Part shown: positions 1 through 13,789 of the stretch, piece after piece | How the letters are laid out: each line of letters begins with the position of its first letter | Position numbering within the stretch: position 1 is the stretch's first letter | From: Crotophaga sulcirostris | Lineage: Eukaryota > Chordata > Aves > Cuculiformes > Crotophagidae | Length of the DNA: 64,000 nt | Direction: 5' to 3' | NCBI GenBank assembly: GCA_013397455.1 | Contig: VYZB01000388.1 | Location: 379,761 to 443,760, forward strand | Notes under the pieces: generated by a model | Told to the model about the DNA's origin: nothing | Seen by the model: only the letters and a program-made list of their open reading frames with translations | Database searches by the model: none | Made by a program: the position numbers and the translations under genes

Positions 1-3000
1 TTATTTTCTTCTAAATTATTAGTAATAATTTTTCTTCTCTTTTGAGACCCAATCCATAAATGCTGGGTGATTTGAATACTTCTCTCCATCCTACACTTGC
101 TGGGGATGTAGAGCTGGGTGTCAGGGTCTTCTTGAGGAAAGAAAGACTGTTCTATTTAAATATATTAATCACAGCAATGGGGCTGAAAAAGTGATGTCCC
201 AGCCAGAACACTTCCAGCAGACACCTAAGACAGTAACTGACAGTAACTGAGCTCTAGTGCAGTACAGCCCACTTACCCCAAGGAATCGGCCAGGGCGACT
301 CATAGATCATAACACACCAGTAAAGAAAAATGGTCTACTTCGTATTTAGTTTCCAAAGATGACTCAGCCACTGAAGTGTGAGGATTAGGAAAGAAAGCAG
401 ATGTTCATTTCTTAATTTGGATGGAATTCTGATGCAACCATTGGAGGAATTTTTCGATGAACCCAAAGAACTGTCCTAATCTGAAACAAGGCTGCAGAGC
501 TGACAGAAGGCACTGAATCTCTGCTAGGTGGAAGAAATGGCCATGATGAAAGGCAGGTGCAACAGGAGCTAAGGAATCAAATGGCTGTTTCAAGAAGGGT
601 GCAAGGACCCAGTTCAGATCCTGTGGAAATAAAAGGTCTCTGTCCAGAAGAATTGTCATCAAACATTCTCAACGCCACAGCCTGTTCTGGACTAGACTTG
701 GGCCTTTTCTGAAAATAAGCTTCTAAAATTTCAAGGCTTCATTCCTCTGCCCCTATCATCTGAGATCAAGCAGACACAGCAGGATTTCTTATCCAGAGCT
801 GGCTTGTGCCTGGAATCTCCCTTAGACCTATTTCTTATCCTCTGATGAGCAGAGCTGAGTTTTTATCCCAATGGACCGCTGCAAAATAAGGCAAGACTTT
901 ACAGTAGTTATTTTCATTGTTTCAGTTTAATCACTGTTTCTGGTGTCAGAAACTTCTGCCTGTTTGAAGGAAAAAAGCACTAAAACATTGCCCTATTTTC
1001 TATATCCACATTTGACCTATCCCAAACTACTGCTTTTCACCTGAGGATGCAAATGCAGGTGAGAAGAGGGGAAAAAGATTAATACACTAGCTTGGTACCT
1101 CACTCAAAAAAAAATATTCTGTTTTCTCAAATCAGCTGCCAAATATTAATTTGCAGTCCCAGAGATGCAGAATAGCTAAAAGTAAAGTCACAGCATCAAG
1201 AAATCCTCTAACTTAGGAAAGAAAGAAAGGAGTACTTAAGAGTGGCTTTGAAACACCAAGGGCAGCCATAAAAGTCCTCAAGGTTACCTTTGGATTCTCT
1301 ATTTGCATTCCCTATGTGTTTCTGTGAAACAGAGAGCATTAACAGTGGGAGTAAACCAAAGGAAGATCAGATCTCAGTAGGGCAGCATCTTGTCAAGGGA
1401 GACTACATACCCTGTTTGCACATGGCAGTATAGCCTGAGGGGAAGAACTCTTGAACTGATAGCTAGGCATAAAGTTAAGTTTTCAAGTAGTTGAAACAAG
1501 ACTGCTTTGGTATTCTTTCATCTATGATTTCCTTAAGGAGTTCTCTGGGAGAGCACCAACCTCCTCACTTTAGAAGTTAAAACATGCTTGCGCTAGGGCT
1601 TACTCTCCCAGATCTTATGTATTGCTTTTGGTGCTCTTTGCTTAGCTTTATGGAATAAACTATGTCTAGCAATAAGTGTGATCTCAATGTGAACCAGGAA
1701 CACGTTAAATGCGTTAAATCCTTATTGGGATACAGTGAATGTATTATCAGGGCAGAGAGGCATGCTTATGGATCATCTGCTTTGCCAAAATGTGAGTTGA
1801 GAGCTTGGGAATGAGAATCCCATCATCCCTGCAATGACTGCTGTCAGGATAGTGCTGGAACGAACATAAGGGAAGGGAAAGAAATATCCCCAGTGCCCTC
1901 TCAGCAAGCAGGAGAAAAGATGGCTGGATACGGAGAACAGTCATGTTCACTACATACATCCAATACAGAAAAAAACTTCAAATGCATTGGTAGAAATCCA
2001 GGAGTAGGGAGTTGAGAGGAAAAGAGGCATGTGGGAGAGGAAGAACAAAGATGTACATGAAGGTAGGACACAGGTAAGGACTTAGCAAGCGATTTGTGGT
2101 CAACTTACGCAGAGAAAATGAAGTTGGAAAGAAGCATAGAGCAATACAACATGTTAAGGATTTACTGGTAAAGGAAAATCAGTAAACATATGGGTATGGG
2201 GAAAAAAAAAACAGCTGGCAGTGTTCCATGTGCTGGGACTCAGCCAAGTTAAGCAAGTTCTGCCCCATAACGTTTGTTGTCACAGCAGGAAGGAAGTGGA
2301 GTCTGTGTGCATTCCTCAGACATCACTAAGGACTCCAGCTCCAGGCTTTGCCAACCACAGGTCCACAGTGTCAGCGCACACTTGGGTGAGCACCAGCAGA
2401 AGTGGCACATCCACACGTGGCAGGGCTAAATCATGCGTCTGGATGCATCAGAATACCTGAAGACCCTCCAGCACCATGGGAGCAATGTGAGACATTACGG
2501 CCAGTATTTGTCTCAGTGCTGCCACATCTTTATTTCCTCCATGTCTAAAGATATTGCTTAGTACTGGTTGCTTCAAATATTCATTATTCCAGGAGGAAAT
2601 TCCAACTTTACACAAGCCACTTGACCTGTAGAGTAGAGGGGGTGGTCAGCTCTAGGAAGGTAGCCAGGCAGTAGGGCTGTGCTGGGTATGGCAGCCTCCC
2701 AGCCTGCAAGGGTATGTGCACGGGTTCTCAGACATCCTTTACCTTGTAGTCTTACCTCTCCACAGCAAACATTAGAGAGCGCCAACCCACATGCTGACTG
2801 CAGAACCACATTTTCCTTGAAACAGTTATTAGACAAAATGAAAGCCACTGCAGAAATGTTTATTAAAATATAAGGCTCAGCTGACGTGGAAAAATTTAGC
2901 TGATATTGCTACAGACTTAGAAACATACCTCTATAAGCTGCAATGCAGATTTTGAAAAAAAAAATTATTTATGAGTGGTTTAGATGTTACTGTTACTTTC

Positions 3001-4374
3001 TACATAGTTAAATGGAGACACACAATGTTCTTTTTTTATGTTACACAGATGCCTCTCCTACTGATGACAGCAGTAGACTTACATCAAGCGTTTCTGACAG
3101 TGCTTTTGCCTCAGGCCAAAACCTGATGCTTCTCTAGGTGAGCCCCAGTATGTAGCAGCAGTGGTTTAGAAACTCCTGCCCATTTCTGTCCTGTAGCGGA
3201 GGAAAACACAGCAGTGGGCAAGACTGTCCTACGCCTTAATTAGCTCAGTAAACCTGTGCCATAGCCCTCAGTCTCTCCGTATTAAGATTGTCCAGAAAAA
3301 CCTCAAAAAATGTGAACTGAGTGTAGCAAAAGCATAGATGAGATCACAGAGCCCAGAGGAATGGTGTTAACAATTGTATCTAAAGTTCCCTGTTTTTCTC
3401 AGTGAAGAGTTAACTCAGACGCCCAGAAGTAATGTTTTTAAATTGTCCCAGTATCACTGGCTGGGAAAGGAGACAAATCACATCAGTTTGCTACATGTGA
3501 AACTTGCTTTGTGCTTTTCCAGACAGCAGGGAGGCAGGCAAGGGGACCTACATCTCTTACAAAATTTTGACAGCTGCTGGATTCCCCATGAGCTGTTTTT
3601 CAAACTCTCTCCTGGACAGGAGAGCTTGCAGAGCCCAACGGCACCTGATAGAGCCAGGATCCGGATCTGGACAGTCACCCAGTCTGGTGAGCAGTGTCTC
3701 ATTCCCATGACTCACATACAGGCCATACTTGAAAGGATATTACCACTTTTTGCCTCCTGGACCAACATATTTCTTAATAATTTGGTACATTATGAAGAAA
3801 GGACTTGACTCCAAATCCACTAAAACCTACAAGACAGAAAACATCGCAAATTAATTTAAAAATATAAAAAGTAAAAAATGTGCTCAAATAAAAATATTTC
3901 CCAAAGTTTGACTTTTATGCTTATGCCAGAGTTAATCAGTTCTATTCACTTCTGACCCCTCCTTGAGACACCCATTTGCAACTTATTTGTATGCACCTGC
4001 AACAATGTTGTGTAATGAAGCAAGCTTCCAGCCTTTGGGGTCTTCGTGCATCCAAACCATCTGGCTACGATGCATTTGCAGATGCTTAATTTTAAGCACC
4101 ACAGAGCTCCATTCCCAGATCTTACGTGCCCATTTTTTGCCAGGGCTCAGAGAAAAGTTTTTGGGAACAGCATCTATGTCATTTCTTTGCATGCACAGCA
4201 ACCATACTGACTGGGAGAAAACAGCATCAGGGCTTGCAGATATAAAAACCTGAATGCATGTCGTGTCTGGGAGATGGTTCTTGGGAGAACCCTAGTGCTG
4301 CTGCTGTCTGAAGTACATTGAGAAGCACCTGAAGAGAAGAAACAACAAAAACACTCACAACAGCAATTTCCTAG
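1..4374. other. No gene seen (flank)
   Basis: Both strands were read for exons with splice signals, known protein motifs and repeats. Only short frames without recognisable motifs are present, the longest 144 codons on the plus strand at 3374-3808. Apart from the tandem 10-base word at 231-250, nothing is supported. Confidence 0.6.
231..250. repeat. Tandem duplication of a 10-base word
   Basis: CAGTAACTGA is present twice in direct succession with no difference between the copies. Confidence 0.85.
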
Positions 4375-4393
4375 GCTAGAAAACAATGAAATT

Positions 4394-4399
4394 TTTATT
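4394..4399 (-). terminator. Candidate poly(A) signal AATAAA with GT-rich downstream element
   Basis: The plus strand reads TTTATT at 4394-4399, giving AATAAA on the minus strand. A GT/T-rich stretch begins about 30 bases downstream on that strand. Canonical spacing makes this the best-formed poly(A) site seen in the left 17 kb. Confidence 0.45.
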
Positions 4400-5359
4400 G
4401 AACAGAGATGGCTCATAAACACGCTCAAAGAAGTTCCACCTGCTGTTCAGCAATATTCATTGCCATCTGATAATAACCTATGGGTGTAGCTGTATAAAAT
4501 AGGAATAAAATACCAAATTGCTATATTAATTAATAACTTTGCCTTTCAAATACAGAACCATGTTATTTAAAGTCTGAAAATAGACCACAATTGTTAGCAT
4601 TTAAATCAAACCTTTATGATAACAAATATACAAAAAAGGCAGTCAATATATTAAACATTTAAATCAATAGCATACATTTCTCAGAGGTAAACATTGAGCA
4701 AACAAAGCCAGCAATGGTGTTCAGAAATTGGGTAAAAGTTTCAAGGTCAAGCTCTAAACACTGTAGCTTTCCTAAAGCTGTAGTGGTATTACACTTTTAT
4801 CTAGACCCTAAATTGAAAACTATGTAGCATGAACAATTGAAAACATAACATTGGCTATCCGGCAGGAAATTTGAAGTTTCTTAAGTCCTCATTGCATTTA
4901 TATTTAAGTACCTGCAGAGACAGAGGGCAGTAGGAGTTAAGCACTTTGTTTTGCAAGGTTGGGGTTTTAGTTCCGTTACAGATGAGGGCAACAGTGTCCT
5001 CATACCAAACACGAATTCCAGCATTGACAAAAAGAGAAGTATTGGCCTGACAAACTGCATGAAGAATCAGCCTTGCAACTTGCGTTAAACAGAATGGGAC
5101 TTGCATACCTGCCTCTTACTGAAAGCCTGTGTTAATTATACTGCACAGAAAAAGTCTCCTTCAGTAGTTGATCTAATGCCTGAGTTTGAAAGCTTGGGAT
5201 ACACACGTATGCTCAAAATAATGTGACAAATTTCCTATCAATAAAAACATGTTTTAATGCCAACAACTAATAAAAGTTCATATTGCAATATTGCTCACAA
5301 CATTAATGTACAATTTGCACAAAACATGGCTCTTCAACATGAATATTTTGCAAGCTACA

Positions 5360-5374
5360 ATATATATATATATA
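5360..5374. repeat. (TA)n microsatellite
   Basis: Seven TA units in the AT-rich, 3'-UTR-like segment. Confidence 0.9.
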
Positions 5375-5592
5375 ATATGTATAATTTCTTTTCTTAAAGA
5401 ATATTATGCCAGAGTGCATGCAAAGAATTCCAAAGCAGTAACACAACAGGAGCAATAACTTGTTTACAGGTTATTGAAACCATTCAATACAGAAACACTG
5501 GGATATCAGATAACAGACACACAGATAGGTAGGTGTATATACACACTGCTTTTTCGTGGACCTTCGCACGTTACACCCAAAATGTGGGCTCC

Positions 5593-5890
5593 TTATAAGC
5601 TCAGACCCCTATGAAAGACTGATCGAAACAGAGGTGTGAATGTTCTCCACACTCTTTGACCATAAATCACTTCTGTTGGAGATGACAGCGAAGGAGGCAC
5701 TTGTCCTTTAGCCAGGAGCGGAGGCAAGCAATCTTCTCCATAGCCAACATCTGTTCCAATTCCTGCTCCTTCATTTTGAAGCAGTGGGTGGTGAGCATCT
5801 ATCCATCCTGTTTTGGCTGGTCCCAAGCAGTCACCTGCAGCCTTTGCAGTTGGAAACCCAAGACTGGAGACCCTGGATCTCCTAATCAGC
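5593..5890 (-). CDS. Possible C-terminal coding exon of an unrecognised gene
   Basis: A minus-strand open frame of about 98 codons ends in TAA at 5593-5595. Its middle reads GPAKTGWIDAHHPLLQNEGA and its end TFTPLFRSVFHRGLSL. The composition looks protein-like, but open frames of this size also arise by chance here. Candidate acceptors (GCAG or TTAG near 5,870-5,905) are weak, and the start given is approximate. Support comes mainly from the 3'-UTR-like sequence that follows and the good poly(A) site at 4.39 kb. No domain is recognised. It could also be noncoding sequence of a long transcript. Confidence 0.25.
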
Positions 5891-5905
5891 AGTGCATAGC
5901 ACTGC

Positions 5906-8900
5906 CATCATTCTAGTCAGATATGTACAAGGAATGACACGTATCCTCTGGTTTAAACTTTACATATAGTATATACAAATAAAGCTATTCTATCAAGGTG
6001 CAAGTTTAATATGCTCTGGTCTGTTCCAACGAAGATTTCTTAAAAAACCTGTATACAGACCCACCAGCAGACTTTACACAAAGCTGACATTTTGTCATAG
6101 CTCATTATGTAGGCTTCATTCCAAACTCCATAAGAGAAACACCAGTTACTTTCCCTTGGAGTTCTGCCTATGCACAGGACTGGATTTGGTAGACCACAGT
6201 CATGTCTAATATAATTTCCTTGACTTCAATACATTTTTAACTGGGGTGAATTGGCACCATATGGGTTTTTTCCAGGAAGTCATCCGTCTCTATGAAATGA
6301 GGCAGGACTTGTAACCGGACATCAGGGGGTTTGCAGTTCATGTCCAGCTTTCCTTGCTTCTGATGGGACTATGGTTATGTGAAGCTAGCACAGGTTGGCC
6401 CTAAGGGTATGTCTGGAAGTCCTTGGCACTATTTTACGCTAGCTGACAGCAGGCAATGCCTCAAAGAAACTCAAAAAAAAAGGCCAAATGTAATTTACTA
6501 AACAGTAAACATCAGACTGATTCACTAAACAGATGGATATGGAATGCAACTTGCCTAAAATTAGAATGGTTGATGTTTTCTTAAGCAGGCTTAAATTTAT
6601 AAAAATATTTCCCACTCCGCATAGGCCTCATTCTGCAGGATGTAAATACAGGATGCTTCTAATAAAGTCAATGCAAAGGCTGTGATCAACGAGCAGGAGG
6701 AAAGCCCACCCCCTCCTATTTCTCTTCAGCAAAACCCTCAAAATTGTGCAACTAACTCATGTAATATAAGTACATGTTTATGATCCCTGCTAAAGTTGGG
6801 CTGCTGTGTGCAATGACAGCAGGATTTGGCCTTCAGCCTTCATGGTGTATCAACCACAACTGTGTGATGACTGAATGGGAAATTGTATCTGCTAGTGCAT
6901 TAAAAAAAACATACAGCCTTGCAGCAACTCCAATTAAAGATTCCCACTGACTTCATGAGAGAGTGAGCAGACTTTAACAAGTGCATGTTCTACACCACCG
7001 GAGTTAAATTTCTCAAAAATCTTTCTCCAATACCATTTTCCTCCATTTTGTAACTTGATTATAATGAAGCATTCAAGCAGAGGATTTGCACGTGTCCTCT
7101 CAGGCTAAGGGGAGTATTTCACACTAGAAACAAAGATCTGGTTAGTTTTTCTTTTTTTCAGAGTAATACAATAATAAAAAACCAGCTTACTGGTTTCACA
7201 TTCTGCCCTGCCTTTGTACAGTGTTAACAAAATGACATAGAGCAACAACAAATGAATTATAAGCTCACTGGAGATTTTAAAAGGATCAGCATCAGACAGA
7301 ATAGAGTTTAAGATAATGTAAGGTGCACTCAGAGAAGACGCTTTCAGAGTTCTCCCAATGCTTATGCTAAAGACCTAATTATGTGATAGAACACGTAAAG
7401 CTTTCTAATCTTGCTGAACGAATACGTTACACGCAAGGGAAAATTACATTCATTTTAAAAACAATTATTTTGAAAAAAAAATCAAAATAAATTAAATAAA
7501 AGCATACATTTAAAAACATTTCAATTGTGGACACAGTGGACAAAAACTGCCGCTTCAAATTATAGATCAGTGCCTCTATTTTTAATACCTTCCCTTCTGC
7601 CTCGTTTCAGAGTGCCCTAAGTTAACACTTTCAGTGGAATGGTTTACTCCGGAACACTTAATACCTTCAAACAAGCAATTGTCAAAAGTGTCTGACAGAC
7701 CTGAGAGACTGACATCTACAAATGTACTATAGATGTCTATCTGTCTTTTTAAGGGTAAGTATTTGATTCCAGAAACATTGGTTTTCTTAGCTATATTCTT
7801 TCTCTATTGAAAAACATCTGCCATCCTACTGCGCATACTCTGACTCTTTATTAGTTTAGAGGTTGAATACTTACAAACAGATAAGCAAAATGAAAGAACG
7901 TTTCACCTGTGTTGTCAATTGTAGGTGGCCTCAAACATGCCTGTGAAGCCACAAACCAGTATTTAAGCTACATCTGTGGGATGGAGGACAGTATCTCTGT
8001 ATTTGTTGATGTTTACTGTTGGGTTGTGTGATGTTTCATTTGTTTCTCAATTAAAAAGTGAAGTGAAACCTTCCCATAAAACCCCAGTAATGGATGGCAA
8101 CAACCAAAACTACTCTGCTAGGAGAAAAACCCCAACAAACTCAAAACAATCATAACAAATGCAAACCAATCATAACCATTCTTGCACTTACATTACGCAA
8201 AATAGGAGCTGTAAAAAAATCAAGATTATTTCTGCACCTTTCTAGTAACCATCTTATTTCTAGCACATCCTTTTCTGTTTCCATTTTTCTATTCTAGCTT
8301 TAACCTCAAAGACAAGTAGGAAAGAATGTGAAGAGGGAAGAAAGAAATGAGTTGTCCCATAGACAACTAACTCTTCTAGCTCTTCTGTTCCTTCAGTATG
8401 CTTGCACTGGGATTTCCCCATTCAGCTGTTGTTTTCAATGGTAAACATAAAGCCCAGCCCTTCAAAAGTGGATGACTGAGGAAGGATTTCTTCCCTGTTT
8501 AAGGATCAAGATTGTGCTTTCTAATTATAGATATGCATTTGGTTTGGAAAGATCGAGATGTGCAAAGACTTCAAAGGTGACATAGCACGGAAGAGAGATG
8601 GAAAACAGACCTAATCCACAGACCAGAAAAATCAATGAAAAGGCTTCCAGCAATTTTAATGGGGCAAATTTCACCATGCTTTCATGTTCAGTTTGTGAAT
8701 GATGTTGTAGTACAATCTTAACTTGTATTTTTCCTGGAATGTTCATATATCCTTCATTTCACATGTAAATTAATTCTTGAACCTTGTATCAAATATTTAT
8801 AAATGCTAAACTAGGTACAAAGTGAAACCCATTTGGGAAAGTGGAGCAGAGGGAGGTTCAGCTGCACTAATGGATATTGCATTAATGCTTAGCATCAAGG

Positions 8901-11900
8901 AAGGCTGGCTGCCATTAACAAGAAATCTCATTACAAACATGATTTCACGCCTCATAACATATCCTGTAGATCTATTTACTGTCCATCTCTCTCTTTAGAA
9001 CATACAAACACACAAAGATAACCATGGATAGAAAATCGAAAGCATTTCAATTATTTAACTTTTCTTCCTTATAAAAATCCAATAGAAAACAAAAAATATC
9101 GCAGAAAGGCAGAAAATGCACAGCTTGGACAATATAGAACAAATTGTTTTACAATGCCACTTCTGCCCTGAGCGACTTAAGATGCTTTCCAGACTTCAAC
9201 CTAATCAACAGCTTGCTCTGAGGATAACTAATGCACAAATGGCATTACAACAAGCTTTCAGATGAGCAGGGCTAAAGGACACTGTAGCAACCCACCTGTC
9301 ACTGTGGGGGAGAATGTTATCTTTCCTGTCGTTTCTTTCTGCTGCTCTTCATTACGATTAAAAAAATGAAGAATCCACATCTTCTGATGTGTGGTAGCTA
9401 GCAGAGTGAAGAGAGAGTAGGGAAAAAGAGCACTGACTTTATGTTGGGGTTATAAACAACAGAGATGCACTATCCAACCTTCCACATAATGCCAAAGAGA
9501 TCAGTAGAAGGAATGTCCTGCATTGCAGAGATTGGGATTTACTTATTGTATGCATAATGCTCAGGCACCTCTGTTTCCCATTGGTACAGCACATACCACT
9601 GTACAGCAGCTGCAACACTCAGAGAAACACTGACAGGAAGCAATGCATTGCACTGATGGGACTTAAATACATCAACTTTTTCTAGTATTCATTGGAATTT
9701 AGCCAGAAATAAAAGGTTAAAAAGCTGTCTGATACTTTCCGTTAGTCCTTGCATTCTTCAACGGATAAACATTCACAATGCAAAGAAGACTGCACATTTT
9801 ACCACATCCAGAAATGGCACAATTAGTTACTGGCGCAGTAATTGCAAGGCAAAACTCAGTTCCCAAGTTATAGAACCAAAGGTCCCAAATATATGTCAGT
9901 GGTCTAACCCAGGCTTGACCAGGTTAAGCCAGGGATTTCATCAAGTGAATGCTTTGATGCTGGGGAAGCAGCTTTCACTCCAGTGAGATTCCAGGAGCTT
10001 CTTGTGCTTCTGCCTGTCTTCTGCCTCAGTGAAGCACAGCCAGCACTGGGGTACAGGTAGCTTTCAACCATGCTCATGAGCAAATCCCAGCCTGCAGATG
10101 TGTGAGCTATTTAAAAGCTACATAGAACAGAGAGAACCAGACTTGGGAAAGGCTCATTTGAAAGCCCCTCACAAAGTAAGCTATAGGAGAGTCTATTTAT
10201 CCACTGCTGGGAAGGGGAAAGGGTAAGGTTGGACTCTCTTGAACCTGTGGCTTGAACAAGTCCAGATGTTTTGAAACATGTTAATCCATTCCTGCCAGAA
10301 CATATGAGGTGTTAAGGCTCTGACCTTAATTAATTAAAATGACCTCCTAACACACTGGCTTTTTCTAAAGTGACTGCCTTTTTTGTGCGTCTGAGCATCT
10401 CCATTTTCTAATGTGGCTTATTTTAGACCATGAATGATTTCTGATTGGGTATTTCAGAAAGGTTTTTTTCCCTGTCTTTGTTTGCTTTAGAAAGGCAATA
10501 AGAAACAAGATTGCCTCTCACTGTGCTGGGCAAAGCCGAGTAATGGAAGTTTTAATGAAAACACAGCAGCAGAGATGATGGGAAGTGGAAAGACCAAAGT
10601 TAACCACACACAAAGGGGTTGAGACAAATTTGCCCTTGCAGCTGCAGCAGTGGAGATATTTATAAGGTAAAAGAAAAGCTACCAAATGCTAGTGCTCCAA
10701 GCCGTACCCAACCAATGGGACTGTGAGGCTGGTTGGGGATGCTGAGCAAGGCAAGGGAGATGGGGCTACTTCTCCTCCTGCCCTGACTTCTGCCCTGCCC
10801 TCCCCTTTGATTTCATGGAAACTCTGAGTTGGGAGAACAAAGGAAGCAGGAAATAAGGAACACCATACCTCTGGAAACCAAGGCAAAGATCTGGGGTTAG
10901 ACATTCAAATTCTTGGACTTAATCCTCTTCCCTTACAGATACCTCTTCATTAGTGTGCTATCCAACACAGACAGAAATCTGTGCCTAACCTAAGCATGCC
11001 TGTTCACACAGCGTCATCACCTCTGCAGAATGAAAGAACAGAACTGTAAGCCCAAAGAAGAATGAAAAATGCCTCTCCAAAGGAAAACAAACACCCAAAT
11101 TGCTGTTCTGGTACTTCACGTACAATCAGGTGGACAGATTTAGCCATCTAAACAGCATAACTTGCAAAGCATAAGGTGCTTGTAGAATTAACCTATCCAG
11201 CCAAAGCAACCTCTCTTGTAAGTTGCTGATGTATCCTGGTTGTTTTAGTGACAAGTCAGCCCAAGCAAAGCAGCAAAAAGCATCATCTATCAAGACTATT
11301 GACTTGAGAATGTGAGATACCATGTTTTGAACCCTCTGCATACACCTAAATACACACTATGCCATCCATGGCTGTTCCATGCAAGAAGCCTTGAGCCAAG
11401 CTAAAAGAATAACAGTTTAATGGCAAGAAAAAGAAATTTAATACCCCCCTCCTATCCGTGCTGAGCTTGCTTCCCTAGTTCTTAGGCTCACTGAAAGCAG
11501 ATGACAAATGCCCATTAGCTTCTGCAGGTTTCCAGATTTTCCTCTGCATTGGACACTACATTTGTAGTTTTCAGCAGTGGTCTCATTGAACTCACGGATT
11601 GTTGACTCAACAGCAGAAGACTCAGCTTCACTATTTTTTACCCTTGGAGGCCAGTTATAAATGGTGGGTCAGGTGCAATTCTGCTGAAATGCTGCAATCT
11701 CTTGAGAGTGGACAGCCTCAGTTTTCACTCACTGAAGAGAACAGGCCTTACCTCAAAATAAATAATAAAACATTAATTCTGTTATAAATGTATGGAAGAT
11801 GTGATTGGAGTGCTGCGAGTTAGAGATGTAAATGTGATGCATATAGGCAGGCATCTAAAATTGGTGATATTCTCTTCATCTATGGAGTTTGAGATATTAC

Positions 11901-13789
11901 TTGAGTGCTATTTCAAAGCTAACTTTCTGCAACCTAGTTTATTAAATACTAGGACAAATCCTAAGTAGATCCTATAATGCTTATATATTTCAACATCTCT
12001 GGGCAAGAGGATGAAAGCAACATCAGGCCCTTCTTTTCTGTAAAGCACTTACAGAATCTCACATGAAAGACACTTTGTCAAACAAACTAACTTCAAGTCT
12101 TTGACTTAGGGTACTTTGTTCATAGAATAAAAATCATCCACTGACTTCAGAGGCAGCTTTAGTGAATGCAGGCTTTGGGATGTCATCTTTCAGCAATATT
12201 TTCATGACAGAGTTGGCTCCTGAAGGACACCTGCAGCCAACTTTGACAAGTTCTGTAGGTTCTCAGCTTCTCCTAGGATTTAACCCATACACAAGAGTAC
12301 TAGGAATGACTTTTTCTCTAGGATGACCTGAGCCTTGCCTTGAGTGTGTGGATGTATGAAATTTAACATCTGTATTTTTCTTAAACATAAACACCCCACT
12401 TAAACAGGGTCCTGCGTGGCTGAGTCCCCACAGACCTGGTTGCATTGCATGCTGTAACAGAACCCTCCTCTGATTTTAGACAGGTGTAGGGAGGAAGAAG
12501 AGATGCCCTCTCTTTTTTTCTCACTGCACCAGCTCAGAACAGTTAATTTCAGTACAAACTGAGGATTTCCCTTTTTTTTTTTAATCTTCAAAGAACAGCA
12601 CGTCACTCTGAAACCAAACCAGAATTTCCAAAAGCCCCCAGCACATCACACACTGCAGTCCATCCAGAACTCGTGCAACATTTGGTATGAAGCCAGTGGA
12701 TATTCCATATGAAAAGGCAGTGTCAAAAGCAGCATGTGGAGGGTTCAGCAAGCAGATCTCATTAGTGCCAATAGAAGCCTGGCTCCTAAGCCTTCACACC
12801 TCTTTAAAGATGTCTCCTCTGTCTTTAATAGACATTTGCACAAATCTACTCTGAAGCCGAGTCCAAGCAGGCAAAAGTTTTAGCTGGGGGAAAAAAATCT
12901 TAGCCTTTACAAATCTGGCTCTTTTCCAGAGCAGAGAGCATCTGGCCACCAGCTGTGTTTAGACAACACCAGGCTTAAGGAATAGATGAGGGGAACATCT
13001 GAGAAACAAGTAGACAGTGCTGAAATCTGTCGTGAAAAGAATGCCAGCCATCCCCTGTGATGTCCAAAACCTTTGCCTCCCACATTCCCCATCCTTTTCT
13101 CTTCCCAGCTCTCAAGCCCATTATTGGAAAATCGCCCATTCAGGAGAACAGAGATACCCTCTCTGGGCTTGGGAAGAGATCCAGCAGGGCTCTAGAGTTA
13201 AAAAAAATGGGAAGGGTGGAAACCGGCAGCATGTGAGGAAATTATGGAAACTTAGGACGGACCTTGCACAGAACCAGAAGGAAAGATCGGCAGTGAAGCA
13301 GGGGCAGGATGCCTGTAAGTCCTCAAATACTGCAGCAGTGGATTAGTATAAAAGACAGATAGAAAGGAACCAAAACAGTCCTTCACTCATTGCAGTCTGC
13401 AAAGTTATGCTTTAATTAAAAAAAAAAAAAACCAATCAAGTTTTTCTATGGATTTTGTATTTTTTCTCAGTTCACCTGGAGTGGCTGGAGATGACTGGAG
13501 GCAGTATTTTCCCTCAAAATTTGCAAGTTATTGCATTTCGTACAAAGACTGAAGAAGCAGAAGGCTTTTTATTTTCTAAAATGATAATACCATCTCTCAA
13601 AAAAATGTTAATAAAATGCTCTGCTGGAAAGAGCCTTATCTGATAGGGATGGTATTCACGGGCACCCACTGAACCTCACACTGCTTTTTAGATTAAATTG
13701 ACAACACAGCCCTCCCCGCTCAGCCCCAGATTAATGGAATAAAGAATCCATGCATGAAGCCACGTATAATAAAGCTTGGAGATTATGAA
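5906..13789. other. No gene seen; AT-rich unique sequence
   Basis: No exon, RNA gene or clear mobile element was found. Around 6,620-6,680 there is weak similarity to the ancient MITE-like family (CCTCATTCTGCAGGATG). The palindrome at 10.32 kb is the only motif singled out. PWP1, the expected downstream neighbour of ABTB3 in mammals, is not visible here. Confidence 0.55.
10321..10345. promoter_or_regulatory. 12-base AT palindrome flanked by TGACCT half sites
   Basis: TTAATTAATTAA (10326-10337) is a perfect palindrome. TGACCT, a nuclear-receptor half site, lies at 10321-10326 (sharing one T) and again at 10340-10345 in the same direction. The surrounding 200 bases (10,280-10,490) look like slowly evolving noncoding DNA, but this was not tested. 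Confidence 0.2.

Larger units (their letters stand above)
4375..5592 (-). promoter_or_regulatory. 3'-UTR-like segment ending at a candidate poly(A) site
   Basis: Read on the minus strand, this AT-rich stretch has the look of a vertebrate 3' UTR and ends with AATAAA (4394-4399). That signal is followed by a strongly GT-rich element (RC of about 4325-4365, containing TGTTGTGAGTGTTTTTGTTG), the arrangement expected of a cleavage site near 4,375-4,385. No identified gene lies immediately upstream. It may belong to an unidentified neighbour, to a noncoding RNA, or to an extended ABTB3 transcript. Confidence 0.35.

Noticed and set aside
231..250. Short tandem word considered as an array (CRISPR-like or satellite)
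   Set aside because: Only two 10-base copies without spacers; ordinary slippage product.
3374..3808. 144-codon plus-strand frame
   Set aside because: Composition not protein-like in a consistent way and overlapped by two further frames; no supporting signals.
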